64,000 nucleotides of DNA, taken from positions 1-64,000 of the forward strand of contig CAVSTF010000013.1 in the NCBI GenBank assembly GCA_963730785.1, read 5' to 3'. This DNA is from Bog-473 sp963730785 (GTDB lineage: Bacteria; Actinomycetota; Acidimicrobiia; Acidimicrobiales; RAAP-2). How positions within the stretch are numbered: position 1 is the first letter of the stretch; each line of letters begins with the position of its first letter. A program made the translations under genes and the position numbers. The notes below the pieces were generated by a model. It saw only the letters and a program-made list of their open reading frames with translations. It did no database searches and was not told the DNA's origin. Positions 56,322 to 64,000 of the stretch are shown piece after piece.

Positions 56322-57089
56322 TCAAGCCGAAGGAACGAGCACCACGCTGAGGATCTCGTGAATCATCCGGGCCGTGGCACCCCAGATCATTTCGCCCTCC
56401 ACTTCAAAGAACCAGACGGCGAATGAATTGTCCGGGCTCCCCGGGATCTCCCGTCCGGGGATGGTCCAACGCTCCTCATGGAAGATGGAGGGATCCGCCA
56501 ACGCACGAAGCGACACGTCGAAGACCCGTTCCACTTCAGCTGGACTGGCCACCACTTTGGGTCGGGCGGCGACGGTGGCCATCACCGGCATGATCAGCGA
56601 GCCCGATACCAAGGTCAGCACCGGATGGATCCATCCGACCACCGTCACATCGGCCGGATTCAGCGCCACTTCCTCATACGCTTCTCGAAGCGCCGCTGCC
56701 GTCGGTGTCTCGCCGCTATCCAGCCTCCCGCCGGGGAAACTGACCTCACCCCGGTGGGCCCGCAGCGACGAGGACCGGCGAGTGAACAGCAGCCGCGCCT
56801 CACCAGCCTCTTCGAACAACACGGCCAATACGGCCGAGTTGATGAATCGAACATCGGGCAACACGGTCTCGTTGATCAGGATGGACGGACCCAGGATCCG
56901 ATCCGCCCCAATGTCGTCAGGGACGGGCCCCGCCTGGCCTATTGCCTCCAAGGCTTCGATCACCCGGGCCACACTCACGGGCGAATCCGTCACAACACCA
57001 GCCACATCCCACGGTGCGGCCTCGCCCAGACGCCAGTTGGCCGGCCGAGGAATTACTCTGGGGCGGCACGGGACGAGACACGGGGCCAC
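56322..57089 (-). CDS. Nudix hydrolase, CoA-pyrophosphatase-like
   Basis: A 255-residue protein. The Nudix box reads GGRLDSGETPTAAALREAYE and continues EVAL (G-x5-E-x7-REAYEEV-A). The preceding LRAHRGEVSFPGG matches the NudL/CoA-diphosphatase group. The C-terminus is NSFAVWFFEVEGEMIWGATA, then RMIHEILSV. It likely cleaves CoA or a similar nucleotide. The GTG at 57089 is tentative; an internal start after the 25-residue basic N-terminus is possible. It lies 52 bases downstream of pyrE. Confidence 0.85.
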   Translation of the reverse strand: MAPCLVPCRPRVIPRPANWRLGEAAPWDVAGVVTDSPVSVARVIEALEAIGQAGPVPDDIGADRILGPSILINETVLPDVRFINSAVLAVLFEEAGEARLLFTRRSSSLRAHRGEVSFPGGRLDSGETPTAAALREAYEEVALNPADVTVVGWIHPVLTLVSGSLIMPVMATVAARPKVVASPAEVERVFDVSLRALADPSIFHEERWTIPGREIPGSPDNSFAVWFFEVEGEMIWGATARMIHEILSVVLVPSA

Positions 57090-57141
57090 GATACGAGATC
57101 GACGCCACGGCCCAAGCGGTAGCCAGCCCCGCCACGGTCGT

Positions 57142-57669
57142 TCAAGCGCCTTCGGCGACCGCCTGCTGCAGATCGGTCATGGTGAAGAGCGACTCCAGGG
57201 TCACCCCGGACTGGGCCAACAGATCCGGACCCCCGGATTCCCGGTCGATGACGCAGAGCGCATTGGTCACCACGGCCCCAGCCGCCCGCAGATCATCGGT
57301 GGACAGCACAATCTGACCACCGGTCGTGACCACGTCCTCCACCACCAACAGGCGAAGGCCCGCCATATCCCCGCCTTCACAGATCCGCTCGGTGCCGTAC
57401 TTCTTGGCCTCCTTGCGAATGAAGAACAAGGGCAGCCCGGTCCGCAACGAAAGCGCGGTGGCGATGGGCACGCCACCGAACTCCAGGCCGGCCAAGCCCT
57501 GAGTCCCCTCCGGGATGTGATCCGCGGCCAGCTCGGCGATCTCGGCCAACAGGACAGGATCGGACTCAAAGCGGTACTTGTCGAAGTACTCACTGGCCAC
57601 CCGACCCGAACGAAGCGTGAAGCTGCCCGTGAGATGCGATGACGCATAAATCCGACCAGCCAGACTCAT
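57142..57669 (-). CDS. pyrE: Orotate phosphoribosyltransferase
   Basis: About 175 residues. It starts MSLAGRIYASSHLTGSFTLR, then SGRVASEYFDKYRFESDP, the Gly loop GLEFGGVPIATALSL, the flexible loop FIRKEAKKYGTERICEGGD and the PRPP loop LLVVEDVVTTGGQIVLS. It forms OMP from orotate in pyrimidine synthesis. The ATG at 57669 is preferred over an upstream frame of 37 codons. It follows groEL on the same strand after a hairpin. Confidence 0.94.
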   Translation of the reverse strand: MSLAGRIYASSHLTGSFTLRSGRVASEYFDKYRFESDPVLLAEIAELAADHIPEGTQGLAGLEFGGVPIATALSLRTGLPLFFIRKEAKKYGTERICEGGDMAGLRLLVVEDVVTTGGQIVLSTDDLRAAGAVVTNALCVIDRESGGPDLLAQSGVTLESLFTMTDLQQAVAEGA

Positions 57670-57786
57670 GTCGCCATCATGACGTGCCCGGGTAGCCGCC
57701 GAGTGACCACAACGTGACACACCAACAGCCCCGCCCCCGGACAGCACGATGGCCGGATCCGAAGACCCGGCCATCGCCACAACAAA

Positions 57787-57804
57787 CCACCTCGAAAGAG
57801 GCGG
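57787..57804 (-). terminator. Hairpin after groEL
   Basis: CCACCTC and GAGGCGG flank a GAAA loop, giving a 7-base stem with one mismatch. In groEL's direction it lies three bases past the stop and is followed by TTTGTTG. This is a plausible weak terminator between groEL and pyrE. Confidence 0.5.
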
Positions 57805-57806
57805 AG

Positions 57807-59459
57807 TTACATCATTCCGCCCATACCGCCCATGCCACCCATACCGCCCATGGCGGCAGCAGCAGCGGCGGCATCGCCGGCCTTCTCGGGCTTGTCGGCC
57901 ACGAGTGCTTCGGTGGTGAGTAGCAGTGCCGCAATGGAGGCCGCGTTCTGCAGCGCAGAGCGGGTCACCTTGGCGGGGTCGATGATCCCGGCCGCAACCA
58001 GGTCCTCGATCTCGCCGGTGGCGGCATTGAGGCCAATGCCGCCCTTGGCCTTCTCGACCAGGCTGACCAGCACGGCGCCTTCGAGTCCGGCGTTGGAGGC
58101 GATGCAGCGCAGCGGGGCCTCAAGGGCCCGAGCCACGATGCTGGCCCCGGTGGCCTCGTCACCTTCCAGCGTGGCGATGAGCTCGACCACTGACTTGCGT
58201 GAGCGCAGAAGTGCAGTCCCACCGCCGGCCACAATGCCCTCCTCCACCGCAGCGCGGGTGGCGGACAGTGCGTCCTCAATACGGTGCTTCTTTTCCTTCA
58301 GCTCAACCTCGGTGGCGGCGCCGACCTTGACCACAGCCACACCGCCGGCCAGCTTGGCCAAGCGCTCCTGCAGCTTCTCGCGGTCCCAGTCGGAGTCAGT
58401 GTCGTCAATGGCGCGCTTGATCTGCGCCACGCGGCCCTTGACGTCCTCTGAAGTTCCGGCACCCTCAACGATGGTGGTGTCGTCCTTGGTCACGATGACC
58501 CGACGGGCACTGCCCAGCAGGTCGATGGTGGCGGACTCGAGCTTGAGGCCGATCTCTTCGCTGATGACCTGGGCGCCTGTAAGGACGGCCATGTCCTGCA
58601 GCATTTCCTTGCGGCGCTCACCGAAGCCCGGGGCCTTGACGGCGACGGAGGTGAAGGTGCCACGGATCTTGTTGACCACCAGGGTGGCCAGGGCTTCGCC
58701 ATCGACATCCTCGGCGATGATCAGCAGCGGCTTGCCGGTCTGCATGACCTTCTCGAGTACCGGCACCAGGTCGTGCACGGCGCTGATCTTCGAGTTGTAG
58801 AAGAGGATGACCGGGTCGTCCAGCACGGCTTCCTGACGCTCGGCGTCAGTCACGAAGTACGGGGACAGGTAACCCTTGTCGAACTGCATACCCTCGGTGA
58901 GCTCGAGCTCAATACCGAAGGTGTTCGACTCTTCGACCGTGACCGTGCCGTCCTTGCCGACCTTGTCGATGGCCTCGGCCAGGACATCGCCGATGGCGGG
59001 GTCGGCGGCGGATATGGAGGCCACCTGGGCGATCTCGGTCTTGCCGCCAACTTCCTTGGCTTGCTTCTTGATCGAAGCAACCGCGGCGGCGACACCCTTC
59101 TCAATACCCCTCTTCAGCCCGGTGGGGCTGGCGCCGGCGGCCACGTTGCGGAGGCCTTCGGTGATCAGGGACTGAGCCAGGACCGTCGCGGTCGTGGTGC
59201 CGTCACCGGCCACGTCGTTGGTCTTGGTGGCTACTTCCTTGACCAGCTGGGCACCCATGTTCTCGAACGGGTCGTCGAGCTCGACTTCACGAGCGATCGA
59301 CACACCGTCGTTGGTGATCGTGGGGGCACCGAACTTCTTCTCAATGACAACGTTGCGACCTTTCGGTCCCAGGGTCACCTTGACCGTGTCGGCCAACTTA
59401 TTGACGCCGGCTTCGAGCCCACGGCGGGCGGCCTCGTCAAACTTCAGAATCTTGGGCAT
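57807..59459 (-). CDS. groEL: Chaperonin GroEL (Cpn60)
   Basis: A 550-residue protein of standard length. It has KILKFDEAARRGLEAGVNKL, the ATP motif VAGDGTTTATVLAQSL, apical YLSPYFVTDAERQEAVLDDP, GGVAVVKVGAATEVELKEKK and the Gly-Gly-Met tail (repeats of GGM). It folds client proteins with GroES inside a double ring. It follows groES after 105 bases that hold a hairpin. The gene has no frame breaks, notable given its length and the breaks elsewhere. Confidence 0.98.
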   Translation of the reverse strand: MPKILKFDEAARRGLEAGVNKLADTVKVTLGPKGRNVVIEKKFGAPTITNDGVSIAREVELDDPFENMGAQLVKEVATKTNDVAGDGTTTATVLAQSLITEGLRNVAAGASPTGLKRGIEKGVAAAVASIKKQAKEVGGKTEIAQVASISAADPAIGDVLAEAIDKVGKDGTVTVEESNTFGIELELTEGMQFDKGYLSPYFVTDAERQEAVLDDPVILFYNSKISAVHDLVPVLEKVMQTGKPLLIIAEDVDGEALATLVVNKIRGTFTSVAVKAPGFGERRKEMLQDMAVLTGAQVISEEIGLKLESATIDLLGSARRVIVTKDDTTIVEGAGTSEDVKGRVAQIKRAIDDTDSDWDREKLQERLAKLAGGVAVVKVGAATEVELKEKKHRIEDALSATRAAVEEGIVAGGGTALLRSRKSVVELIATLEGDEATGASIVARALEAPLRCIASNAGLEGAVLVSLVEKAKGGIGLNAATGEIEDLVAAGIIDPAKVTRSALQNAASIAALLLTTEALVADKPEKAGDAAAAAAAMGGMGGMGGMGGMM

Positions 59460-59522
59460 GACTGTATTGAACTCCTCTCGAGTCCTCGTACTGCAGGATG
59501 TGGTGCGGGATTCGGATTCGGT

Positions 59523-59550
59523 AGGGTGGCCCCAACTTCGGGACCACCCT
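59523..59550 (-). other. Intercistronic hairpin between groES and groEL
   Basis: An 11-base stem with one mismatch (AGGGTGGCCCC against GGGACCACCCT) around a 6-base loop, 15 bases past the groES stop. There is no U-run. It may protect or attenuate the dicistronic message and shift the GroES/GroEL ratio. Confidence 0.55.
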
Positions 59551-59564
59551 CCGTCCGAGGGTCA

Positions 59565-59855
59565 CTAGGCCAGCTTGGCCAAAACGTCCCGACTGGAGAG
59601 GATCAAAAGGTCCTCGCCTTCGACGGTGATTTCGGTTCCGCCGTACTTGGAGTAGACGACGGTGTCGCCAATGGCGACGTCGACCGGGATCAGTTCGCCG
59701 GAATCCTCACCGCGGCGACCTGGGCCGACGGCCAGAACTTCGCCCTGCTGGGGCTTCTCTTTTGCGGTGTCTGGGATCACCAGTCCGGACGCGGTGGTCT
59801 CTTCAGACTCGCCGGGCCGGACGACGATCCGGTCTTCGAGCGGGTGCAGCTTCAT
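59565..59855 (-). CDS. groES: Co-chaperonin GroES (Cpn10)
   Basis: A 96-residue protein starting MKLHPLEDRIVVRPGESEET, with the mobile loop SEETTASGLVIPDTAKEKP and the C-terminal strands GDTVVYSKYGGTEITVEG. It caps the GroEL ring. The ATG at 59855 fits the family start. A CIRCE element lies 25 bases upstream, so HrcA likely represses the operon. Confidence 0.97.
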   Translation of the reverse strand: MKLHPLEDRIVVRPGESEETTASGLVIPDTAKEKPQQGEVLAVGPGRRGEDSGELIPVDVAIGDTVVYSKYGGTEITVEGEDLLILSSRDVLAKLA

Positions 59856-59879
59856 CTGAACGGGCCTCCTTGGCACTCG

Positions 59880-59906
59880 TTAGCACTCTCGGGTTGAGAG
59901 TGCCAA
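59880..59906 (-). promoter_or_regulatory. CIRCE operator (HrcA box) upstream of groES
   Basis: TTAGCACTC, nine bases, GAGTGCCAA: the CIRCE consensus is TTAGCACTC-N9-GAGTGCTAA, so one base differs. It sits 25 bases before the groES start. Extra TGGCACTC half-sites occur at 59870-59877 and 59922-59929 on either side. Confidence 0.9.
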
Positions 59907-59991
59907 AGATAGCGGCCGCGGTGGCACTCGGCAACCGCGAGCGCCAAATTTCCTTTCGGAAACCCCCAGATGCCGCCCTAGGGTGTGCCCC

Positions 59992-60711
59992 GTGACCCAC
60001 TCTCACCGCCTTCGACCTGGACGTTCGCCCCATCTGATCGCCATCTTGGCGACCGCTCTCACGCTGGCCTTCAGCCTGACCGCCACCGCGGCCGGTGCCA
60101 GCAACTCCTCGAAGGTGGCCCAGGCCAAGAAGTTGCTCCTGGTGCTGTCCGACCTGCCCCAGGGCTGGAGCAAGCAGAAGGGATCGAGCAACAGCGGATC
60201 CAACAGTTTCCCGGGCGCCAATAAGTTGGCGGCCTGTATTGGCGTGCCGGCCAAGCTCATTGAGGCGAACCCGCCTCAGGCGAACAGCCCGACCTACCAG
60301 AACAAGGGCGACACTCTGGAGGTGCAGGACGGCGTGTCGGTGTTCTCGTCGGCCAAGGAGGCCAAGGCGGAATTCAATGCCGTGGCCAACGCCAAGGCAC
60401 CGGCCTGCACGGCCACAGCGATGAACACTCCCGTCTTCCGAAAGACGGTGCTGTCCGGAGCCGGCAAGGGGTCACAAATAGGGACGATTACGGCGACTGC
60501 CATCGACCCGGCCACCTACGCTCCCGGCGCGGCCGGTTTCGTCTTGGTGATTCCCCTCAAAGTCCAGGGCGTCTCGCTGAACATCAGCTTCGCGGTGGTC
60601 TATTACGTCAAGGGCAAACTGGGCCAGCAGATCCAGTTCACTTCTTACGGCGCCACCTTCCCGCCCAGTCTGGCCAGCGCTCTGAGCGCGGTGGCGGCAC
60701 ACCGCCTGTAG
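59992..60711 (+). CDS. Secreted protein, paralogue A
   Basis: About 239 residues. A signal peptide is clear: basic start, LIAILATALTLAFSLTATAA, and cleavage likely after AAG-A. The mature part has LLLVLSDLPQGWSKQKG, ACIGVPAKLIEANPPQANSP, VQDGVSVFSSAKEAKAEF and a C-terminal beta-rich half (GFVLVIPLKVQGVSLNISFA). It contains a Cys pair (ACIGVP, APACTAT) that may form a disulfide. The LSDLP-GW pattern recalls PknH-like extracellular sensor domains, weakly. The GTG at 59992 is chosen for the signal peptide. Its paralogue follows after 77 bases. Confidence 0.75.
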   Translation: MTHSHRLRPGRSPHLIAILATALTLAFSLTATAAGASNSSKVAQAKKLLLVLSDLPQGWSKQKGSSNSGSNSFPGANKLAACIGVPAKLIEANPPQANSPTYQNKGDTLEVQDGVSVFSSAKEAKAEFNAVANAKAPACTATAMNTPVFRKTVLSGAGKGSQIGTITATAIDPATYAPGAAGFVLVIPLKVQGVSLNISFAVVYYVKGKLGQQIQFTSYGATFPPSLASALSAVAAHRL

Positions 60712-60788
60712 GTCAGAAGACCGGAGGCGCCGATCGGCCGCGATGCCCTTGGGCCTACTCTGGTGCTCCACCGAGGGGGAGATCCAGT

Positions 60789-61487
60789 ATGCGAAGGAGT
60801 CACGGCGCAATTGGCATGGTGGTCGCGAGCACGCTCATTCTCGGCGTGTTCGCCGGAACGGCCGGAGCTGCCAAGTCCAGCTCGTCCGCCCAGAATGCCC
60901 AGGCCAAGAAGGGCTTGCTCAAGCTGTCCGACCTACCCAAAGGTTGGACCTCCTCTGGTTCGGTGAGTTACGGCGACGGACCGACACTTCCTGGGGCAGT
61001 ACAACTGGCCCATTGCCTCGGCGTCCCCACCAGCTTCGTCACTGCCAACCCACCAACGGCCAACAGCCCCGCTTTCAACAGCAAGAACGGCCTGGAGTTG
61101 GTCAGCGACAGCGTCTCGGTGTACCCCTCGGCACACGCAGCGAAGGAATCACACAACGTTCTGGTCAGCGCCAAAGCGCCAGCCTGTCTCACTGCCGACT
61201 TCAACGGACCGGCCAAATCACTGGTCCAGAAGGCTTTCGGCGAAGGTGGCACCGTGGGCAACCTCTTGGTCACCAGAACCCAATCGGCGAACTATGCAGC
61301 CCACACCGCCAATTACACAATGTTCTTTCCCATCACCATCCACGAAACGCCCATCAACGTGGAGGTAATCACGGTGGATTACGTGCAGGGAAATGAGGAG
61401 CAGACGGTGACGATGATCGACTTCGGCGGCAACTTCCCGGTCGCCAGCTCTCGGCAGCTCACGAAGGTGGCGGACAGCCGCATCTGA
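60789..61487 (+). CDS. Secreted protein, paralogue B
   Basis: A 232-residue protein with a signal peptide (GMVVASTLILGVFAGTAGAA). It repeats the layout of the preceding gene: LLKLSDLPKGWTSSG, HCLGVPTSFVTANPPTANSP, VSDSVSVYPSAHAAKESHN, the second Cys in APACLTAD and a beta-rich C-terminus (MFFPITIHETPINVEVITVD). The two are a tandem duplication that has diverged widely outside these blocks. Both lack a lipobox Cys at the cleavage site, so release or weak wall association is expected. Function unknown. Confidence 0.75.
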   Translation: MRRSHGAIGMVVASTLILGVFAGTAGAAKSSSSAQNAQAKKGLLKLSDLPKGWTSSGSVSYGDGPTLPGAVQLAHCLGVPTSFVTANPPTANSPAFNSKNGLELVSDSVSVYPSAHAAKESHNVLVSAKAPACLTADFNGPAKSLVQKAFGEGGTVGNLLVTRTQSANYAAHTANYTMFFPITIHETPINVEVITVDYVQGNEEQTVTMIDFGGNFPVASSRQLTKVADSRI

Positions 61488-61573
61488 TTCCGGAGCAGCG
61501 CCCGGAGGATCAGTACGCTCCTGAAGCACGCTCGGCGCCGGCCCGGGCCATCGAACACCGGAGGGAAGCCCAC

Positions 61574-62485
61574 ATGGCGCCAGTGCGCAGACCAAGCCCG
61601 ACCGCCCCCAGGTCCACCCGACGGACGCCCACCCCGCGATCACGCACCGGAACCTCCACTGCGACCTCAGCCGCTCGACGGGCGCCCAGAGCAGTCCGCC
61701 GGAGAACCCATGTCGGGATTGGCTCGACGCCGGGTCACGGCGTCATCGTCACCGGCGGCGCGTCCGGCATCGGACAGGCCACTGCGCTGGCGTTGGCCGC
61801 GGCCGGACGGGCCGTCGCTATTTGGGATCAGAACGGCACCGGGGCCCGCAAACTGGCCGGGCGCATCATTGAGGAGTTCGGCGTTCGCGCCGTGGGCCTC
61901 AAGCTCGATGTGACCAAGACCCCCACCCTCAAGTCCGCCCTCAGGCGCTCCCGCGCCGAACTCGGCCCCATCGGCGGACTCGTCCATGCCGCCGGCATTG
62001 GTGGGCCACAGCTGATCACCATGATCGACGACGAGGGCTGGGACGCCGTGCTGGATGTGAACCTGCGCGCCGCGGCCACCCTGACCCGGGAGGTGCACAG
62101 CTCCCTGCTCGAAGCCAACCCCGGCTCGGCCATCGTCTACGTCTCCTCCATTGAGGCCTTCACCGGCAGCCCCTTCCTGCCGGCCTACTGCGCCTCCAAG
62201 GCCGGGCTGCTCGGGCTCACCCGCTCGGCCGCCACCCTCCTCGGGCCCGACGGCATCCGGGTCAACTCGGTCTGCCCGGGCGCGGTGGACACCCCACTGC
62301 TCGCCCCGCTCCTGGAACTGCCCGGCGCCCGGGAACGATTGGTCACCACCACGCCGTTGGGCCGACTGGCCCAACCCGACGACATCGCCTCGGTCATCCG
62401 GTTCCTGCTCTCCGATGAGGCGGCCTTCATCACCGGCACCAGCCTTACCGTCGACGGCGGCCTGACCGCAGTGGGACCGGTCTGA
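61574..62485 (+). CDS. Short-chain dehydrogenase/reductase
   Basis: About 303 residues. The classical SDR core starts at residue 56: VIVTGGASGIGQATALAL (TGxxxGIG), the adenine motif LKLDVTK, the NAG-like HAAGIGG, the catalytic Ser in VYVSSIEAFTG, and Tyr and Lys in YCASKAG, then PGAVDTPLLAPL. The C-terminal end is GTSLTVDGGLTAVGPV. The first 50 residues are an Arg/Pro/Thr-rich extension unlike the family; a missing base near 61725 with a start at 61710 (MSGLAR) would remove it. The stop overlaps the next start (TGATG). Confidence 0.85.
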   Translation: MAPVRRPSPTAPRSTRRTPTPRSRTGTSTATSAARRAPRAVRRRTHVGIGSTPGHGVIVTGGASGIGQATALALAAAGRAVAIWDQNGTGARKLAGRIIEEFGVRAVGLKLDVTKTPTLKSALRRSRAELGPIGGLVHAAGIGGPQLITMIDDEGWDAVLDVNLRAAATLTREVHSSLLEANPGSAIVYVSSIEAFTGSPFLPAYCASKAGLLGLTRSAATLLGPDGIRVNSVCPGAVDTPLLAPLLELPGARERLVTTTPLGRLAQPDDIASVIRFLLSDEAAFITGTSLTVDGGLTAVGPV

Positions 62486-64000
62486 TGGCGGCCGACGACA
62501 GCACGCACCAGGACCCCGATCGCTGGTGGCACGGCGGCGTCTTCTACCAGATCTACCCTCGCTCCTACGCTGACTCGAACGGCGACGGGGCCGGCGACCT
62601 CCCGGGCATCATCAGCAAGCTCGACTACTTGGCCGAGCTCGGGATCGCAGGCATCTGGCTCTCGCCGGTGACCTGTTCTCCCGACCGGGACTGGGGCTAC
62701 GACGTCTCGGACTACTGCGACATCGACCCCGACTTCGGCACCTTGGCCGACCTCGACACGCTGGTGGCCGAAGGGGCAAAGCGGGGCATTCGGATTCTGC
62801 TCGACCTGGTGCCCAATCACACCAGCAACCAACACGCGTGGTTCGTCGACGCCGCGAGCAGCCCCGACGCCGCACATCGGGATTGGTATGTCTGGGCTGA
62901 TCCGAAGCCCGACGGCAGCCCGCCCAACAACTGGGCCAGCATCTTCGGTGGCTCGGCCTGGGAGATGGACGAGGCCAGCGGTCAGTACTTCCTTCACAAC
63001 TTCGAAGCCGAGCAGCCCGACCTCAACTGGTGGAGCGACGACGTCCGGGGCGCCTTCGAGGACATCATCCGGTTCTGGTGGGATCGCGGCGTGTCCGGCT
63101 TCCGCATAGATGTGTGCAACATGATGATCAAGGACGCCGAGCTGCGCGACAACCCGCCGGCCACGAAGGACGATCCCATCGACCAACAACTGATGGGCGT
63201 CAAGGCCGTTTACAACAGTGACCGACCCGAGGCGCACGACATCCTGCAGAGCTGGCGCACCATTTCGGATACCTACGAGACGCCGCGGCTGCTCATCGGC
63301 GAGACCAACGTGGAAAGCCTGCCGGCGCTGATGCAGTTCTACGGCAGCGGCCGCGACGAACTCCACGGCGGATTCAACTTTGTCTTCCTGAACGCACCAC
63401 TGGACGCCGTCGGTCATGCGACCCATCGTGGAGGAAGTCGAAGCCACCCTGCCCAATGGATCGTGGCCCATCTGGACCGGCTCCAACCACGACGTCTCCC
63501 GCCTGGCCACCCGGTGGGCCGGCGGTGACATGGCCAAGGCACGCTGTGCCCTGTTGCTGCTGCTCACGCTGCGGGGCACGCCGTTCCTCTACCAAGGGGA
63601 CGAAATAGGACTGACCGACGGTCCCATCGAAAAAGAGGATCTGCACGACGCCGTGGGCATCCGCTTCTGGCCCTATTACAAGGGCCGCGACGCCGAACGC
63701 ACCCCCATGCCATGGTCGGATGCACCCAACGGCGGCTTCACCAGTCGCGATGCCACGCCATGGTTGCCGATGGCCGACCCCGCCGAATGCAACGTGGCCC
63801 AACAGGCGGCCGACCCCGACTCCACCTTGGCCTTCACCCGCCGGGTCATCGCCCGTCGATCGGGCAACGAAGACTTGGCCGTCGGCGCCTACCGCTCACT
63901 GACGTCGCCCGATGGCGGATGGGTCTTCGCCCGGGGCGACCAGACGGTGGTGGCGCTCAACATGTCCGACGATCAGCTCGACTTCAACGTCAGCTCGGGC
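62485..64000 (+). CDS. GH13 alpha-glucosidase/oligo-1,6-glucosidase, 3' end outside the window
   Basis: The N-terminus is WHGGVFYQIYPRSYADSNGD, then DWGYDVSDYCDIDPDFGTLA. Catalytic regions: the nucleophile Asp in GVSGFRIDVCNMM, the acid Glu in LLIGETNVESLP and the His-Asp pair in WTGSNHDVSRLA. One extra G near 63412 breaks the frame; removing it gives DAVVMRPIVEEVEATLPN, after which the frame runs to the window end (about 500 residues so far). It hydrolyses or transfers glucose from alpha-glucosides. Translation starts on the last base of the SDR stop, so they are coupled. Confidence 0.9.

Overview
The window is GC-rich and gene-dense, and its gene content points to an actinobacterium, most likely in or near Acidimicrobiia. 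The signs are two WhiB regulators, a DUF222-HNH protein, an F420-associated DUF2342 protein, a Ddn-like nitroreductase, a mycobacterial Sdh1-type succinate dehydrogenase, UPF0182, a circularly permuted ATP-grasp/alpha-E/transglutaminase operon and a CIRCE-controlled groESL. The lineage is inferred from gene content, not from a marker-gene comparison.

Layout. 1-6.4 kb looks like accessory DNA beside an initiator tRNA-Met gene: an AlbA_2 protein, a large phosphoribosyltransferase-like protein, a STAS-like/GHKL ATPase and a tyrosine integrase whose start lies 98 bases past the tRNA 3' end. 6.6-17.5 kb holds envelope and cell-shape genes: UPF0182, a DivIVA protein with a phage Mu gpF-like C-terminus, a Lon-like membrane protease, a HEAT-repeat protein, MreB, a degenerate HtrA-like protein and DUF2342. 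17.6-23.7 kb has two WhiB genes around a glutamate formimidoyltransferase, a VWA/MoxR pair and a LysR regulator. 23.9-27.4 kb is sdhCAB. 27.4-33.4 kb is mixed: SCP2-like, GNAT, TetR with its divergent Ddn-like target, MFS, and a Gfo/Idh oxidoreductase. 33.4-37.6 kb is the ATP-grasp/alpha-E/transglutaminase/ACT operon. 37.7-44.3 kb has mdh, an IS110 element with a candidate bridge RNA, and a one-carbon/purine operon (purN, purH, folD, metF). 44.3-59.9 kb is mostly housekeeping: DUF222-HNH, sucCD, pcrA, guaA, guaB3, a GT39 glycosyltransferase, Nudix, pyrE, groESL. 60-64 kb has two paralogous secreted proteins, an SDR and a GH13 glucosidase cut by the window end.

The genes connect in several ways. 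sucCD, sdhCAB and mdh cover three TCA-cycle steps. purN-purH-folD-metF pairs formyl-folate supply with purine synthesis; guaA/guaB3 and pyrE add nucleotide metabolism.

A strong caveat is that about fifteen otherwise intact genes, including housekeeping ones such as sdhA, are broken by single-base indels. In most cases removing one base restores a family-typical reading frame. I treat these as probable consensus errors and annotate each gene across the break. Coordinates therefore span the reconstructed gene, not one uninterrupted frame.
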